From: RGIG1959 sp045540655
Lineage (GTDB): Bacteria; Bacillota; Clostridia; Oscillospirales; Acutalibacteraceae
Length of the DNA: 15,095 nucleotides
Assembly: GCA_045540655.1 (NCBI GenBank)
Contig: JAZQHP010000098.1
Coordinates: forward strand, 1 to 15,095
Reading direction: 5' to 3'
Under the pieces are notes generated by a model, which had not been told where the DNA came from, made no database searches, and saw only the letters and a list, made by a program, of their open reading frames with translations. Positions 1 to 7,205 of this stretch are shown in pieces; position 1 is the stretch's first letter, and each line of letters begins with the position of its first letter. A program made the position numbers and the translations under genes.

Positions 1-3
1 ACC

Positions 4-357
4 TTATTCCTCGTCATCGGGGAGGATGCCGAAATCGGCAAATACATCATCCATGACGGCGGTGAGCTCATCGTCGGTGGCATCGGCAGGCATCGCCTCA
101 AAGCCGGACTCCAGTTCATCCATCACGCTTTCGATGAACGCCCATTCCTCGTCGCTGTCGATGGGATAGAGGATCTGTTCCTCGTCGTCGGGAATATAAT
201 AGGAGGCAAACACGCGGGTGTTGCCTTCCTCGTCGACGGAGTGGTCGGTGTACACGACGTATTCGCGACCGTTGTCTTCGGAAGCGAAGGAAAACAGGAT
301 TTCGCAAGCGATCTCCTCGCCGTCGTCGTTCAGAGCAGTAAATGTCAAATCGTCCAT
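4..357 (-). CDS. DUF1292 family small acidic protein
   Basis: A 117-residue, very acidic protein of the DUF1292 (YrzB-like) family of Firmicutes, whose function is unknown. The core runs from an N-terminal strand (LTFTALNDDGEE) through REYVVYTDHS and an ILYPIDSDEEW segment near residue 80, the usual DUF1292 pattern of short strands followed by an acidic 'P-I-x-x-D-E-E' helix start. The C-terminal 30 residues are an extra Asp/Glu-rich tail. No signal peptide or membrane segment is seen, so it is probably cytoplasmic. I chose the ATG at 357 because AAGGAG sits 8 bases upstream and overlaps the TGA of the preceding gene; a start at 396 would add 13 non-family residues and lie inside that gene. 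It is the last gene of the minus-strand cluster in this window. In relatives DUF1292 genes often lie near argS and DUF1934 (recalled, not checked). Confidence 0.85.
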   Translation of the reverse strand: MDDLTFTALNDDGEEIACEILFSFASEDNGREYVVYTDHSVDEEGNTRVFASYYIPDDEEQILYPIDSDEEWAFIESVMDELESGFEAMPADATDDELTAVMDDVFADFGILPDDEE

Positions 358-371
358 GAGGAACGCTCCTT

Positions 372-1325
372 TCAGGTCAGGGCTGTCGCGCGCCACGCGA
401 GATAGTCACGCGCGAGGGCGCGGGCATCGTCGCCGCCGAGAGGGGCATGGGCATCGGGCGGCTCCATGAGCCCCTGCGCGGTGTAGGCGATGATTTTGTC
501 CGCGTAGGGAGCCACCGCTTCCAGCTGCGCTTTGACGCGTTCCCACGGCGCGGGGCGCAGGGGACTGCGATAGACATCGCCCTCAAAGGTGAAGATTTCC
601 GTGTCCGCCCACAGCGCGGCGCGTGCCGCACGCTCATGCACGCGGCGAAGAGCTTCAAAACGGGCGGCGAGGGCGTCGGGCGGCATTTTGCGCACACCGA
701 TCTCGTCCTGATACGCGATTGCATCCGCACGGATGCGGGACAGTTGGGACGCGAATGTGTCGTCTGCCTGCAGGCAATGCGTGCCGAAGGGAGCGACGAT
801 GACGCGGTGCGTCGCGCACAGGCGGGACGCTTCTTCGCAGACGGTGTTGATGTAGCGGATGAACCGCTCATCGAAGTGATCCCACAGGCACCACTCATCG
901 GAGATATACCATCCGACAAAGGACGGATGAGCGCCGTATCGCCCAAACAGCGTTTCCATGGCGCGAAGCGCGGTGGCAATCACGGCGGGGTCGGTGGTGT
1001 TGCCGACCGAATCGCCGCTGCCGTAGTAGCCGACCCCAACGTATACGTGCATGGACAGGCGGTCCGCTTCGCTGAGGATCGCCTCGATCGGATCGGAGCA
1101 GGCGAGATACGGCGGAAAGGAAAAGCCGTCAAACGGGAAATACGCCTGCGCGCGAAGCGCCGTGCTGAGCAATACGAGCGTATCCATGCCGAGGGTGTGC
1201 ATATCGCGCACCTTTCCGCGCCAGGAGGCGGCGGTGAAGGCGCATAATGCCTCGTGCGTCCGTACGCGTTCGGCACGGTTGGGGTGTTCGATCTCGATGA
1301 ACGAGCCGCTGATCGGCAGACTCAT
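372..1325 (-). CDS. DUF4434-like TIM-barrel (glycoside-hydrolase-like) protein, downstream copy
   Basis: A 317-residue protein that I place in the DUF4434 group of glycoside-hydrolase-like TIM barrels; substrate unknown. Visible barrel motifs are GMDTLVLLS (about 46-54), VYVGVGYYG (94-102), GWYISDEW (138-145), AYQDEIGV (204-211), LWADTEIF (238-245) and KIIAYTAQG (277-285). The acidic residues at strand ends (Asp/Glu of SDEW, QDE and TEIF) are the natural catalytic candidates. There is no signal peptide, so it should act in the cytoplasm. The ATG at 1325 overlaps the TGA of the upstream paralogue (ATGA), has only a poor ribosome site, and so probably depends on translational coupling; an upstream start at 1343 would add six residues that do not align with the paralogue. 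It aligns end to end with its neighbour, with roughly half the residues identical by eye, but is richer in Ala/Arg and in GC. Family assignment is from memory of motifs. Confidence 0.72.
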   Translation of the reverse strand: MSLPISGSFIEIEHPNRAERVRTHEALCAFTAASWRGKVRDMHTLGMDTLVLLSTALRAQAYFPFDGFSFPPYLACSDPIEAILSEADRLSMHVYVGVGYYGSGDSVGNTTDPAVIATALRAMETLFGRYGAHPSFVGWYISDEWCLWDHFDERFIRYINTVCEEASRLCATHRVIVAPFGTHCLQADDTFASQLSRIRADAIAYQDEIGVRKMPPDALAARFEALRRVHERAARAALWADTEIFTFEGDVYRSPLRPAPWERVKAQLEAVAPYADKIIAYTAQGLMEPPDAHAPLGGDDARALARDYLAWRATALT

Positions 1326-2278
1326 TTGGTGCTGTCCAGCCACGTCTTATAGTCGGTGTAGAGCTGTTCGGCGCGCTCGGGATAGCCGCAACGCGCGATG
1401 CCGCCGGGCTTGGTCATCATGCCCTGATAGGCATAGATGATGATCTTTTCCACGAACGGAGAGATCGCTTCCATCTGCGCCTTCACGCGCTCCCACGGAG
1501 CGGGAAGGAGGGCACTCTGATACACCTTGCCTTCAAACTCAAACACTTCCATGTCTGCCCAGATCTTGGCGCGACCCGCTTTCTCGTGCGCCTTGAACAG
1601 CGCTTCGTAGTAGGCGGCTTCCTGCTCCACAAGCGTCTTCTGCACGCCGACCTCGTCCTGATAGGCGATGATGTCCAGATCCAGCGACTCCAGTTGCTTG
1701 ACGTAGAGATCGTCGGGCTTGGTGATGCGGGTGCCGTAGGGACCGATGATGGTTTTGTTTTTGGGGTTCAGGCGGCGTGCTTCCGCGGAAATGATGTTGA
1801 TGTACCGAATGAAACGATCGTCGAAGTGACCTTCGATCTCCCACTCGTCAGGCATATACCAGCCCTCGATGCAGGTGTGATGACCGTATTTTTCGGAGAG
1901 GATGTTCATCGCCTTGAGCGAGCGGTTGATGATGGTCTTGTCGGTGGTGTTCACCGACGGTTCCACCCAGTCGCCGAAAAAGCCCGCCGACAGGAACACG
2001 CGTTGTCCCGTTTTGTCGGCTTCGTCGAGCAGCACTTCCATCACGTTCGGGCAGGCAAGGTGCTTCGGGTAGGGGAATTCATCAAATGCAAAGTACGCCT
2101 CGAAATACAGCGCGGACGCCATCAGCACGAGGGTGTCCATGCCGAGCTCGGCGGTTTCGCGCACCTTGGCACGCCACTGCTCCTCGGTGAAGGACCACAT
2201 GGCGTCGTTGTAATACTTGCCTTCGGCGCGGTTGTGGTGGTCGAACTCAAAGAAAGTACCGGTAATGGGCTTCATCAT
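1322..2278 (-). CDS. DUF4434-like TIM-barrel (glycoside-hydrolase-like) protein, upstream copy
   Basis: A 318-residue paralogue of the gene that follows it, with the same barrel signature: GMDTLVLMA (46-54), FLSAGFFGD (95-103), GWYMPDEW (139-146), AYQDEVGV (205-212), WADMEVFEFE (240-249) and IIIYAYQGM (279-287). The DE pair at 144-145, the DE pair at 208-209 and Glu244 are conserved between the copies and are candidate active-site acids. No export signal is present. The start is one of two adjacent ATGs; the one at 2278 has GGAG 8 bases upstream and gives the best alignment with the paralogue (MMKPITG against MSLPISG). It begins 35 bases after argS on the same strand and overlaps the next gene by 4 bases, so the pair should be co-expressed. 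Family membership is probable; enzymatic activity and substrate are unknown. Confidence 0.72.
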   Translation of the reverse strand: MMKPITGTFFEFDHHNRAEGKYYNDAMWSFTEEQWRAKVRETAELGMDTLVLMASALYFEAYFAFDEFPYPKHLACPNVMEVLLDEADKTGQRVFLSAGFFGDWVEPSVNTTDKTIINRSLKAMNILSEKYGHHTCIEGWYMPDEWEIEGHFDDRFIRYINIISAEARRLNPKNKTIIGPYGTRITKPDDLYVKQLESLDLDIIAYQDEVGVQKTLVEQEAAYYEALFKAHEKAGRAKIWADMEVFEFEGKVYQSALLPAPWERVKAQMEAISPFVEKIIIYAYQGMMTKPGGIARCGYPERAEQLYTDYKTWLDSTK

Positions 2279-2313
2279 AAAGAACACTCCTTTTTTATGT
2301 TGATGGGACGAGC

Positions 2314-4068
2314 TTACATATTTTCCACGGCTTCGATGCCGAGGATATCGAGGTGTTGCACCAAAATATCTTTGGTGAGGCGGCACAGCGCCACGCGCGA
2401 GGCTTTGACGGCGTCGTCGGCTTCAGCGGCGATCGGACAGTCATGATACATCTTGGAGAACGCCTGCGCGATGACATACGCGTTTTCGCACACGAGATTG
2501 GGCGCTTGCTCGGCGAGCGCTTTGCCGAAGGCTTCGGGGGAGAGCAGGAGCTTCAGGCACAGATCGCGCTCGGCATCCGAGGTGATGGTGAGCGGGGCAT
2601 CTGCCACGTCCACCTTTTTGAGCACCGAGAAGATGCGGGTGATGTTGTACAGCAGGTAGGTGCCGGTTTTGCCTTCAAAGGACAGGAACTTGTCCATATC
2701 GAAGATGTAGTCCTTGGCGCGATGGTTGATGAGATCGCCGAACTTGATCGCCGCGACGCCCACCTTTTCGGCGACGGCGCGCTTGCCCTCATCGGACAGC
2801 GAATTGAGATAGTCGGAATTCTGCAGCTTGTCCATCGCGGCATCGGTGACCGTGTCGATGAGTACACGCAGTTGCATGACGCCGCCGTCGCGGGTTTTGA
2901 AGGGCTTGCCGTCGGCACCGTTGATGGTGCCGAAGCCCAGATGCTTCAGGTCGGTGTCGGCGGGGACAAGCCCCGCTTTTTTCGCGCAGCGGAACACCTG
3001 ATCAAAATGCAGGCTCTGGCGCTTGTCAACGACATACCAGATCTTGTTCGGCGCATAATCCTGCTGACGCTGGATGATGGTCGCCAGGTCGGTCGTCGCA
3101 TATAAGCTGGAGTTGTCGGATTTTTTGATGATGACGGGGGGCATCGGGGCGGTGTCATCCTCGGTGGCAAGATCCACCACGAGTGCGCCGTCGCTTTCGC
3201 GCAGAAGCTGTTGTTCTTTCAAGGTATCGACCAGCTGACCGACATACGCTTCGGCGTCACTTTCGCCGTACCTCAGTTCATAAAACACGTGCAGGCGGTT
3301 GTAGTTTTGCTTTAGATCGTCCACCGACACGCGCATGATTTCCTTCCACAGCGCCATAAAGCCCGCGCGACCGCTTTGCAGCTCGTAGGTCGCCTGCTGG
3401 GCGGCGGCTTTAAACGCGTCGTCTTGCTTCGACTTGCCGCTGGCAAAGGGATACACTTCCTGCAACAGCTCCACATCGAGCGTCGGCACCGTATCGGCGG
3501 CGGGGTCAAAATCGTCGGCAAACACGCGCCATGCGGGATGGCGTTCGCGCAGTTCGGCAATGACAAGGCCGATTTGCAAGCCCCAGTCGCCGAGGTGAAT
3601 GTCGCCGATAGTGCGGTAACCGCTCGCTTTGCACAGGCGCTTGATGGCTTCGCCGATGATGGCGGGACGCAGGTGGCCGATGTGCAGGGGCTTGGCGACG
3701 TTCGGCCCGCCGTAATCGACGACCACCGTCTGACCCGCGCCGACCGGCTCGACGAGCGGACGCTCGCCGGTCGCAAACTGTGCCACCATGGACGCGATCG
3801 CGTCATCGGTGAGCGTCATGTTCAGAAAACCGGGGTTTGCCACTTCCACCGCCGCGAACAGCGGGTTTTCCCGAAGCACCGCCGCCACGTCACCCGCGAT
3901 CATCGCGGGGGCTTTGCGATGGAGCTTGGCGCCGCCGAACGCACCGTTGCACTGAAACTGGCAAAGCTCGGGGCGGTCGGATGGGGTGACTGTGCCGAGC
4001 GAAGCGTCATAGCCGCACGCGGCAAAAGCATCGGATACGATGCCGCTTAAGTAATCCGTCAAAACCAT
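2314..4068 (-). CDS. argS: Arginyl-tRNA synthetase (ArgS)
   Basis: Charges tRNA-Arg with arginine using ATP, a cytoplasmic class I aminoacyl-tRNA synthetase. The 584-residue product is normal for the family. The N-terminal tRNA-binding domain covers about 1-90 and contains the clostridial stretch RPELCQFQCNGA (32-43). The catalytic Rossmann domain carries PNVAKPLHIGHLRP (122-135) with the HIGH signature at 129-132. As in many ArgS there is no true KMSKS; GKPFKTRDGG at 387-396 takes its place. The C-terminal DALR anticodon-binding domain runs from about 465 to the end and finishes in LDILGIEAVENM. The ATG at 4068 has GGAG 7-8 bases upstream; a start at 4188 would add 40 residues from inside the previous gene. 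It follows the DUF1934 gene by 16 bases, an arrangement also known for ywiB-argS in Bacillus. Confidence 0.97.
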   Translation of the reverse strand: MVLTDYLSGIVSDAFAACGYDASLGTVTPSDRPELCQFQCNGAFGGAKLHRKAPAMIAGDVAAVLRENPLFAAVEVANPGFLNMTLTDDAIASMVAQFATGERPLVEPVGAGQTVVVDYGGPNVAKPLHIGHLRPAIIGEAIKRLCKASGYRTIGDIHLGDWGLQIGLVIAELRERHPAWRVFADDFDPAADTVPTLDVELLQEVYPFASGKSKQDDAFKAAAQQATYELQSGRAGFMALWKEIMRVSVDDLKQNYNRLHVFYELRYGESDAEAYVGQLVDTLKEQQLLRESDGALVVDLATEDDTAPMPPVIIKKSDNSSLYATTDLATIIQRQQDYAPNKIWYVVDKRQSLHFDQVFRCAKKAGLVPADTDLKHLGFGTINGADGKPFKTRDGGVMQLRVLIDTVTDAAMDKLQNSDYLNSLSDEGKRAVAEKVGVAAIKFGDLINHRAKDYIFDMDKFLSFEGKTGTYLLYNITRIFSVLKKVDVADAPLTITSDAERDLCLKLLLSPEAFGKALAEQAPNLVCENAYVIAQAFSKMYHDCPIAAEADDAVKASRVALCRLTKDILVQHLDILGIEAVENM

Positions 4069-4084
4069 AGGGGAACACTCCTTT

Positions 4085-4504
4085 TTATTGAAACGGTTGT
4101 ACCTGCAACCGCAATTCGTGATGGGTGGGCTCGGCACCCGCGTGCAGGGTGTAGCACACGGACAGCTCGCCGTGACCGTCGGGCTCAAACGCGGCGTGGA
4201 ACGCCTGCGTGGTGACCGTCAGCGGCAACGTGCCGAAGGGGGTGACATAGGGACATTCATGGGAACGACCGGGCTCCAGGATGAGCAGGCAACGGTAGTC
4301 GCCGGTGCGTTGCATTTCCAGATGCCGGTCGAAAATGCGCAGTTGGGTGAAGGTGTTTCCAAGCCCCTCTTCGCCGCCCGGCTCGCGGTAGCGGAGCTCC
4401 AGGCTGTTATCGTCGCGGTGCCAGAAGCCGGGGACAGTCTGCGTGGTGCGCTCGGTGCCGTCGGCATCGGTCACACCGGCGGTGATAGTCAGCTGAATCT
4501 TCAT
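4085..4504 (-). CDS. DUF1934 (YwiB-like) beta-barrel protein
   Basis: A 139-residue protein of the DUF1934 family, to which Bacillus YwiB belongs; the family is predicted to form a small lipocalin-like beta barrel and has no assigned reaction. The sequence is a succession of short strands with family features: a start in MKIQLTITAG, NSLELRYREPG in the first third, a central QLRIFDRHLEMQRTGDYR segment, the turn PYVTPFGTLPLTVTTQ at about 85-100, and a final HELRLQVQPF strand. No signal peptide or membrane helix is present. The ATG at 4504 is preceded by AAGGCGGTG, which overlaps the TAA of murI 12 bases upstream. The gene directly precedes argS, a linkage also seen in Bacillus, so a role tied to translation or to ArgS dosage is possible but unproven. 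Confidence 0.85.
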   Translation of the reverse strand: MKIQLTITAGVTDADGTERTTQTVPGFWHRDDNSLELRYREPGGEEGLGNTFTQLRIFDRHLEMQRTGDYRCLLILEPGRSHECPYVTPFGTLPLTVTTQAFHAAFEPDGHGELSVCYTLHAGAEPTHHELRLQVQPFQ

Positions 4505-4516
4505 GGGGTCACCGCC

Positions 4517-5332
4517 TTATTCCACCATGAGGCCGGGGTCGATTTCTTCGAGATTCTCTTTGACATCGCGTCCGAGGAACATCGACGCCATATCGCAGAA
4601 GCCGTCGGGGCGATCGCTGACAAAGAAGCGGCATTCGTTCTTGGCGTCGTCCGCCAGCAGATCCTTTTCTTTGAGCAGATCGTATGCTGCCAGCGCCGCT
4701 TCGCGTCCCGTGTCGATCAGGGTCACTTCGTCTCCGAGAATCGCGGCGAAGACGGGCGCGAGCAGGGGAAAGTGCGTGCATCCCATGATCAGGGTGTCGA
4801 TCTTTGCGTCGATGAGCGGCGCGAGATACCGCTTGGCGGTGGCAACGGTGACTTCGTTGTCCGTCTCGATCCATCCATTTTCCACCAGCGACACAAACAG
4901 CGGGCATGCCTGCGAAAACACGGCGGCATCGGGGCGCTCCTTGCGGATGCGGATGCCGAAGGCGTCCGTGCCGACGGTGGCGGCGGTGCCGATGACACCG
5001 ATGCGTCCCGTTTTGCTCGCTTTTGCCGCGGCGACGGCCGCCGCATCCACCACACCGACCGACGGGACGGGGAGCTCCGACAGCACCTTCGCGCCGACCG
5101 AGCTTGCCGTGCCGCAGGCGGCGATGATCATTTTCACATCGTGCTTGAGCAGGAAGCGGCAGTCCTCTGCCGTGTAGCGGCAGATGGTTTCGGGACTGCG
5201 GGTGCCGTAGGGCACGCGTCCCGTGTCGCCGAAATAGACGATATCTTCGCTGGGCCATTCTTTCAGAATCTGGCGCACGACGGTCAGGCCGCCGAGCCCC
5301 GAATCAAATACGCCGATCGGGCGATTATCCAT
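4517..5332 (-). CDS. murI: Glutamate racemase (MurI)
   Basis: Converts L-glutamate to D-glutamate for peptidoglycan precursors, in the cytoplasm and without cofactor. The 271-residue product has the family landmarks: FDSGLGG at 9-15 (Asp10 and Ser11 contact substrate), FGDTGRVPYG at 34-43, the first catalytic cysteine Cys73 in AACGTASS, and the second, Cys185, in MGCTHFPLL. The first motif is unusual: most family members read CNT, whereas here the asparagine is glycine (CGT). I believe this variant occurs in some Clostridia, but could not check. Both cysteines and the following threonines are intact, so the enzyme is probably active. The ATG at 5332 has AAAGGTG 8 bases upstream. It lies 28 bases after lepA and 12 before the DUF1934 gene, consistent with co-transcription. 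Confidence 0.95.
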   Translation of the reverse strand: MDNRPIGVFDSGLGGLTVVRQILKEWPSEDIVYFGDTGRVPYGTRSPETICRYTAEDCRFLLKHDVKMIIAACGTASSVGAKVLSELPVPSVGVVDAAAVAAAKASKTGRIGVIGTAATVGTDAFGIRIRKERPDAAVFSQACPLFVSLVENGWIETDNEVTVATAKRYLAPLIDAKIDTLIMGCTHFPLLAPVFAAILGDEVTLIDTGREAALAAYDLLKEKDLLADDAKNECRFFVSDRPDGFCDMASMFLGRDVKENLEEIDPGLMVE

Positions 5333-5360
5333 AAAATCACACCTTTGTCATGATGAGGTA

Positions 5361-7172
5361 TCAGTCGTCATCGAGCTTGAGCACCGCCATGAAGGCTTCC
5401 TGCGGCACTTCCACGGAGCCGAGCTGACGCATGCGTTTTTTGCCTTCCTTCTGCTTTTCAAGCAGTTTCTTCTTACGCGTAATATCGCCGCCGTAGCACT
5501 TGGCAAGCACGTCCTTGCGCATGGCGCGCACGGTTTCGCGGGCGATGACCTTGCCGCCGATGGCCGCCTGCACAGGCACTTCAAACAGTTGACGCGGAAT
5601 GTTTTCCTTGAGCTTTTCGCACATGCGGCGGGCACGGCTGTAGGCGTTGCCCGAGAAGACGATGAAGCTCAGGGCGTCCACCATTTCACCGTTGAGAAGA
5701 ATGTCGAGCTTGACGAGGTCGGACTTGGTGTAGCCCTTGAGCTCATAGTCGAAGCTCGCGTAGCCGCGGGTGCGGGATTTGAGCGCGTCGAAGAAATCGT
5801 AGACGATTTCGTTGAGCGGCAGTTCGTAATGGATATCCACGCGCGTGGGATCGAGGTACTTCATGTCCTTGAATACGCCGCGGCGTTGCTGACACAGCTC
5901 CATGATGTTGCCGACAAAATCGTTGGGCGCAAAGATATGCGCGTCGGCAATCGGCTCTTCGGCGAGCGCGATGGAGGCGGGGTCGGGATAGTTCGTGGGG
6001 TTGTCGATCTCCACGACCGTGCCGTCGGTCAGCGTGATGCGATAGATAACACTCGGCGCGGTGGTGATGAGATCGAGGTTGTATTCGCGTTCGAGGCGTT
6101 CCTGGATGATTTCCATATGGAGCAGACCGAGGAAGCCGCAACGGAAGCCGAAGCCGAGCGCCACCGAGGTTTCGGGTTCAAAGGTGAGCGCGGCATCGTT
6201 GAGCTGGAGGCGTTCGAGCGCCTCGCGCAGATCCTGATAATGCGCGCCGTCCGCCGGGAACACACCGCAGAACACCATGGGGTTGACCTTGCGGTAGCCG
6301 GGGAGCGGCTGAGCGGCGGGAGCCGAGGCGAGGGTGATGGTGTCGCCCACGCGCGCATCGCCCACCGTTTTGATGGAGGCGGCGATGTAGCCCACTTCAC
6401 CCGCCTGCAGAATGCCGGTCGGTTCGGGGCGGGAAGGACGCATGACGCCCACTTCGGTGACGTCGAACTGTGCGCCCGTCGCCATCATGCGGATGGTGTC
6501 GCCGGTTTTGACACAGCCTTCCTTCACCCGGATGTAAACGATCACGCCCTTGTAGCTGTCGTAATAGCTGTCAAAGATCAACGCCTGCAGAGGGGCGTTG
6601 ACATCGCCCTTGGGCGAAGGGATATATTCCACAATGGCTTCGAGCACCTGTTCGATGTTGAGACCCGATTTCGCCGATACCATCGGGGCGTAGGACGCGT
6701 CGATACCGATGATATCTTCGATCTCCTGTTGCACCTTTTCGGGGTGTGCGGCGGGCAGGTCGATTTTATTGATGACGGGCACAACCTCCAGATCGTGCTC
6801 GACGGCGAGATAGGTGTTCGCCAGCGTCTGGGCTTCGATGCCCTGCGACGCGTCCACCACGAGCAGTGCACCCTCGCACGCGGCGAGCGCACGCGACACT
6901 TCGTAGTTGAAGTCGACGTGACCCGGGGTGTCGATGAGGTTGAAAGTGTAGGTTTCGCCGTCCTTGGCGGTGTAGTTGAGGGTGACCACGTGGGCTTTGA
7001 TGGTGATGCCGCGTTCGCGTTCCAGATCCATGCTGTCCAGCAGCTGTTCTTCCATGTCGCGTTTGGCGACGGTGTTGGTCAACTCCAGAATGCGGTCGGC
7101 AAGGGTGGACTTACCGTGGTCGATGTGGGCAATAATGCAAAAATTGCGGGTATGATCGAGCGATGCAGGCAC
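5361..7172 (-). CDS. lepA: Elongation factor 4 (LepA), ribosome-associated GTPase
   Basis: A translational GTPase of the LepA/EF4 family, which binds ribosomes and is linked to back-translocation, initiation and subunit assembly. With the GTG at 7172 the product is 603 residues, the usual length. G motifs: G1 AHIDHGKST (15-23), G2 RGITIK (54-59), G3 DTPGH (81-85), G4 NKID (135-138), G5 SAK (166-168). The LepA-specific C-terminal domain is complete and ends in GSVEVPQEAFMAVLKLDDD. The GTG at 7172 is preferred over the in-frame GTG at 7181 because the AGGAGG ribosome site occupies 7181-7186, so the upstream codon lies inside the site while 7172 is spaced 8 bases from it. In many Clostridia lepA is followed by hemW and heat-shock genes; here it is followed by murI. 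It lies 33 bases after the DUF1015 gene. Confidence 0.97.
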   Translation of the reverse strand: MPASLDHTRNFCIIAHIDHGKSTLADRILELTNTVAKRDMEEQLLDSMDLERERGITIKAHVVTLNYTAKDGETYTFNLIDTPGHVDFNYEVSRALAACEGALLVVDASQGIEAQTLANTYLAVEHDLEVVPVINKIDLPAAHPEKVQQEIEDIIGIDASYAPMVSAKSGLNIEQVLEAIVEYIPSPKGDVNAPLQALIFDSYYDSYKGVIVYIRVKEGCVKTGDTIRMMATGAQFDVTEVGVMRPSRPEPTGILQAGEVGYIAASIKTVGDARVGDTITLASAPAAQPLPGYRKVNPMVFCGVFPADGAHYQDLREALERLQLNDAALTFEPETSVALGFGFRCGFLGLLHMEIIQERLEREYNLDLITTAPSVIYRITLTDGTVVEIDNPTNYPDPASIALAEEPIADAHIFAPNDFVGNIMELCQQRRGVFKDMKYLDPTRVDIHYELPLNEIVYDFFDALKSRTRGYASFDYELKGYTKSDLVKLDILLNGEMVDALSFIVFSGNAYSRARRMCEKLKENIPRQLFEVPVQAAIGGKVIARETVRAMRKDVLAKCYGGDITRKKKLLEKQKEGKKRMRQLGSVEVPQEAFMAVLKLDDD

Positions 7173-7180
7173 AGCTTGCA

Positions 7181-7186
7181 CCTCCT
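7181..7186 (-). promoter_or_regulatory. Ribosome binding site that fixes the lepA start
   Basis: On the minus strand 7186-7181 reads AGGAGG, a perfect Shine-Dalgarno match. It shares its last base with the in-frame GTG at 7181 and lies 8 bases before the GTG at 7172. This argues that translation begins at 7172, three codons downstream of the longest open frame. Confidence 0.8.
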
Positions 7187-7205
7187 GTTAGCGTTAAGAA
7201 TAGAA

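Noticed and set aside
2700..2950. Absence of KMSKS in ArgS as a possible defect
   Set aside because: Many ArgS proteins lack the canonical motif and use GKPFKTR at this place, as here.
4088..5353. A 421-codon plus-strand open frame opposite murI and the DUF1934 gene
   Set aside because: Both minus-strand genes are full length with conserved motifs; the opposite frame has none.
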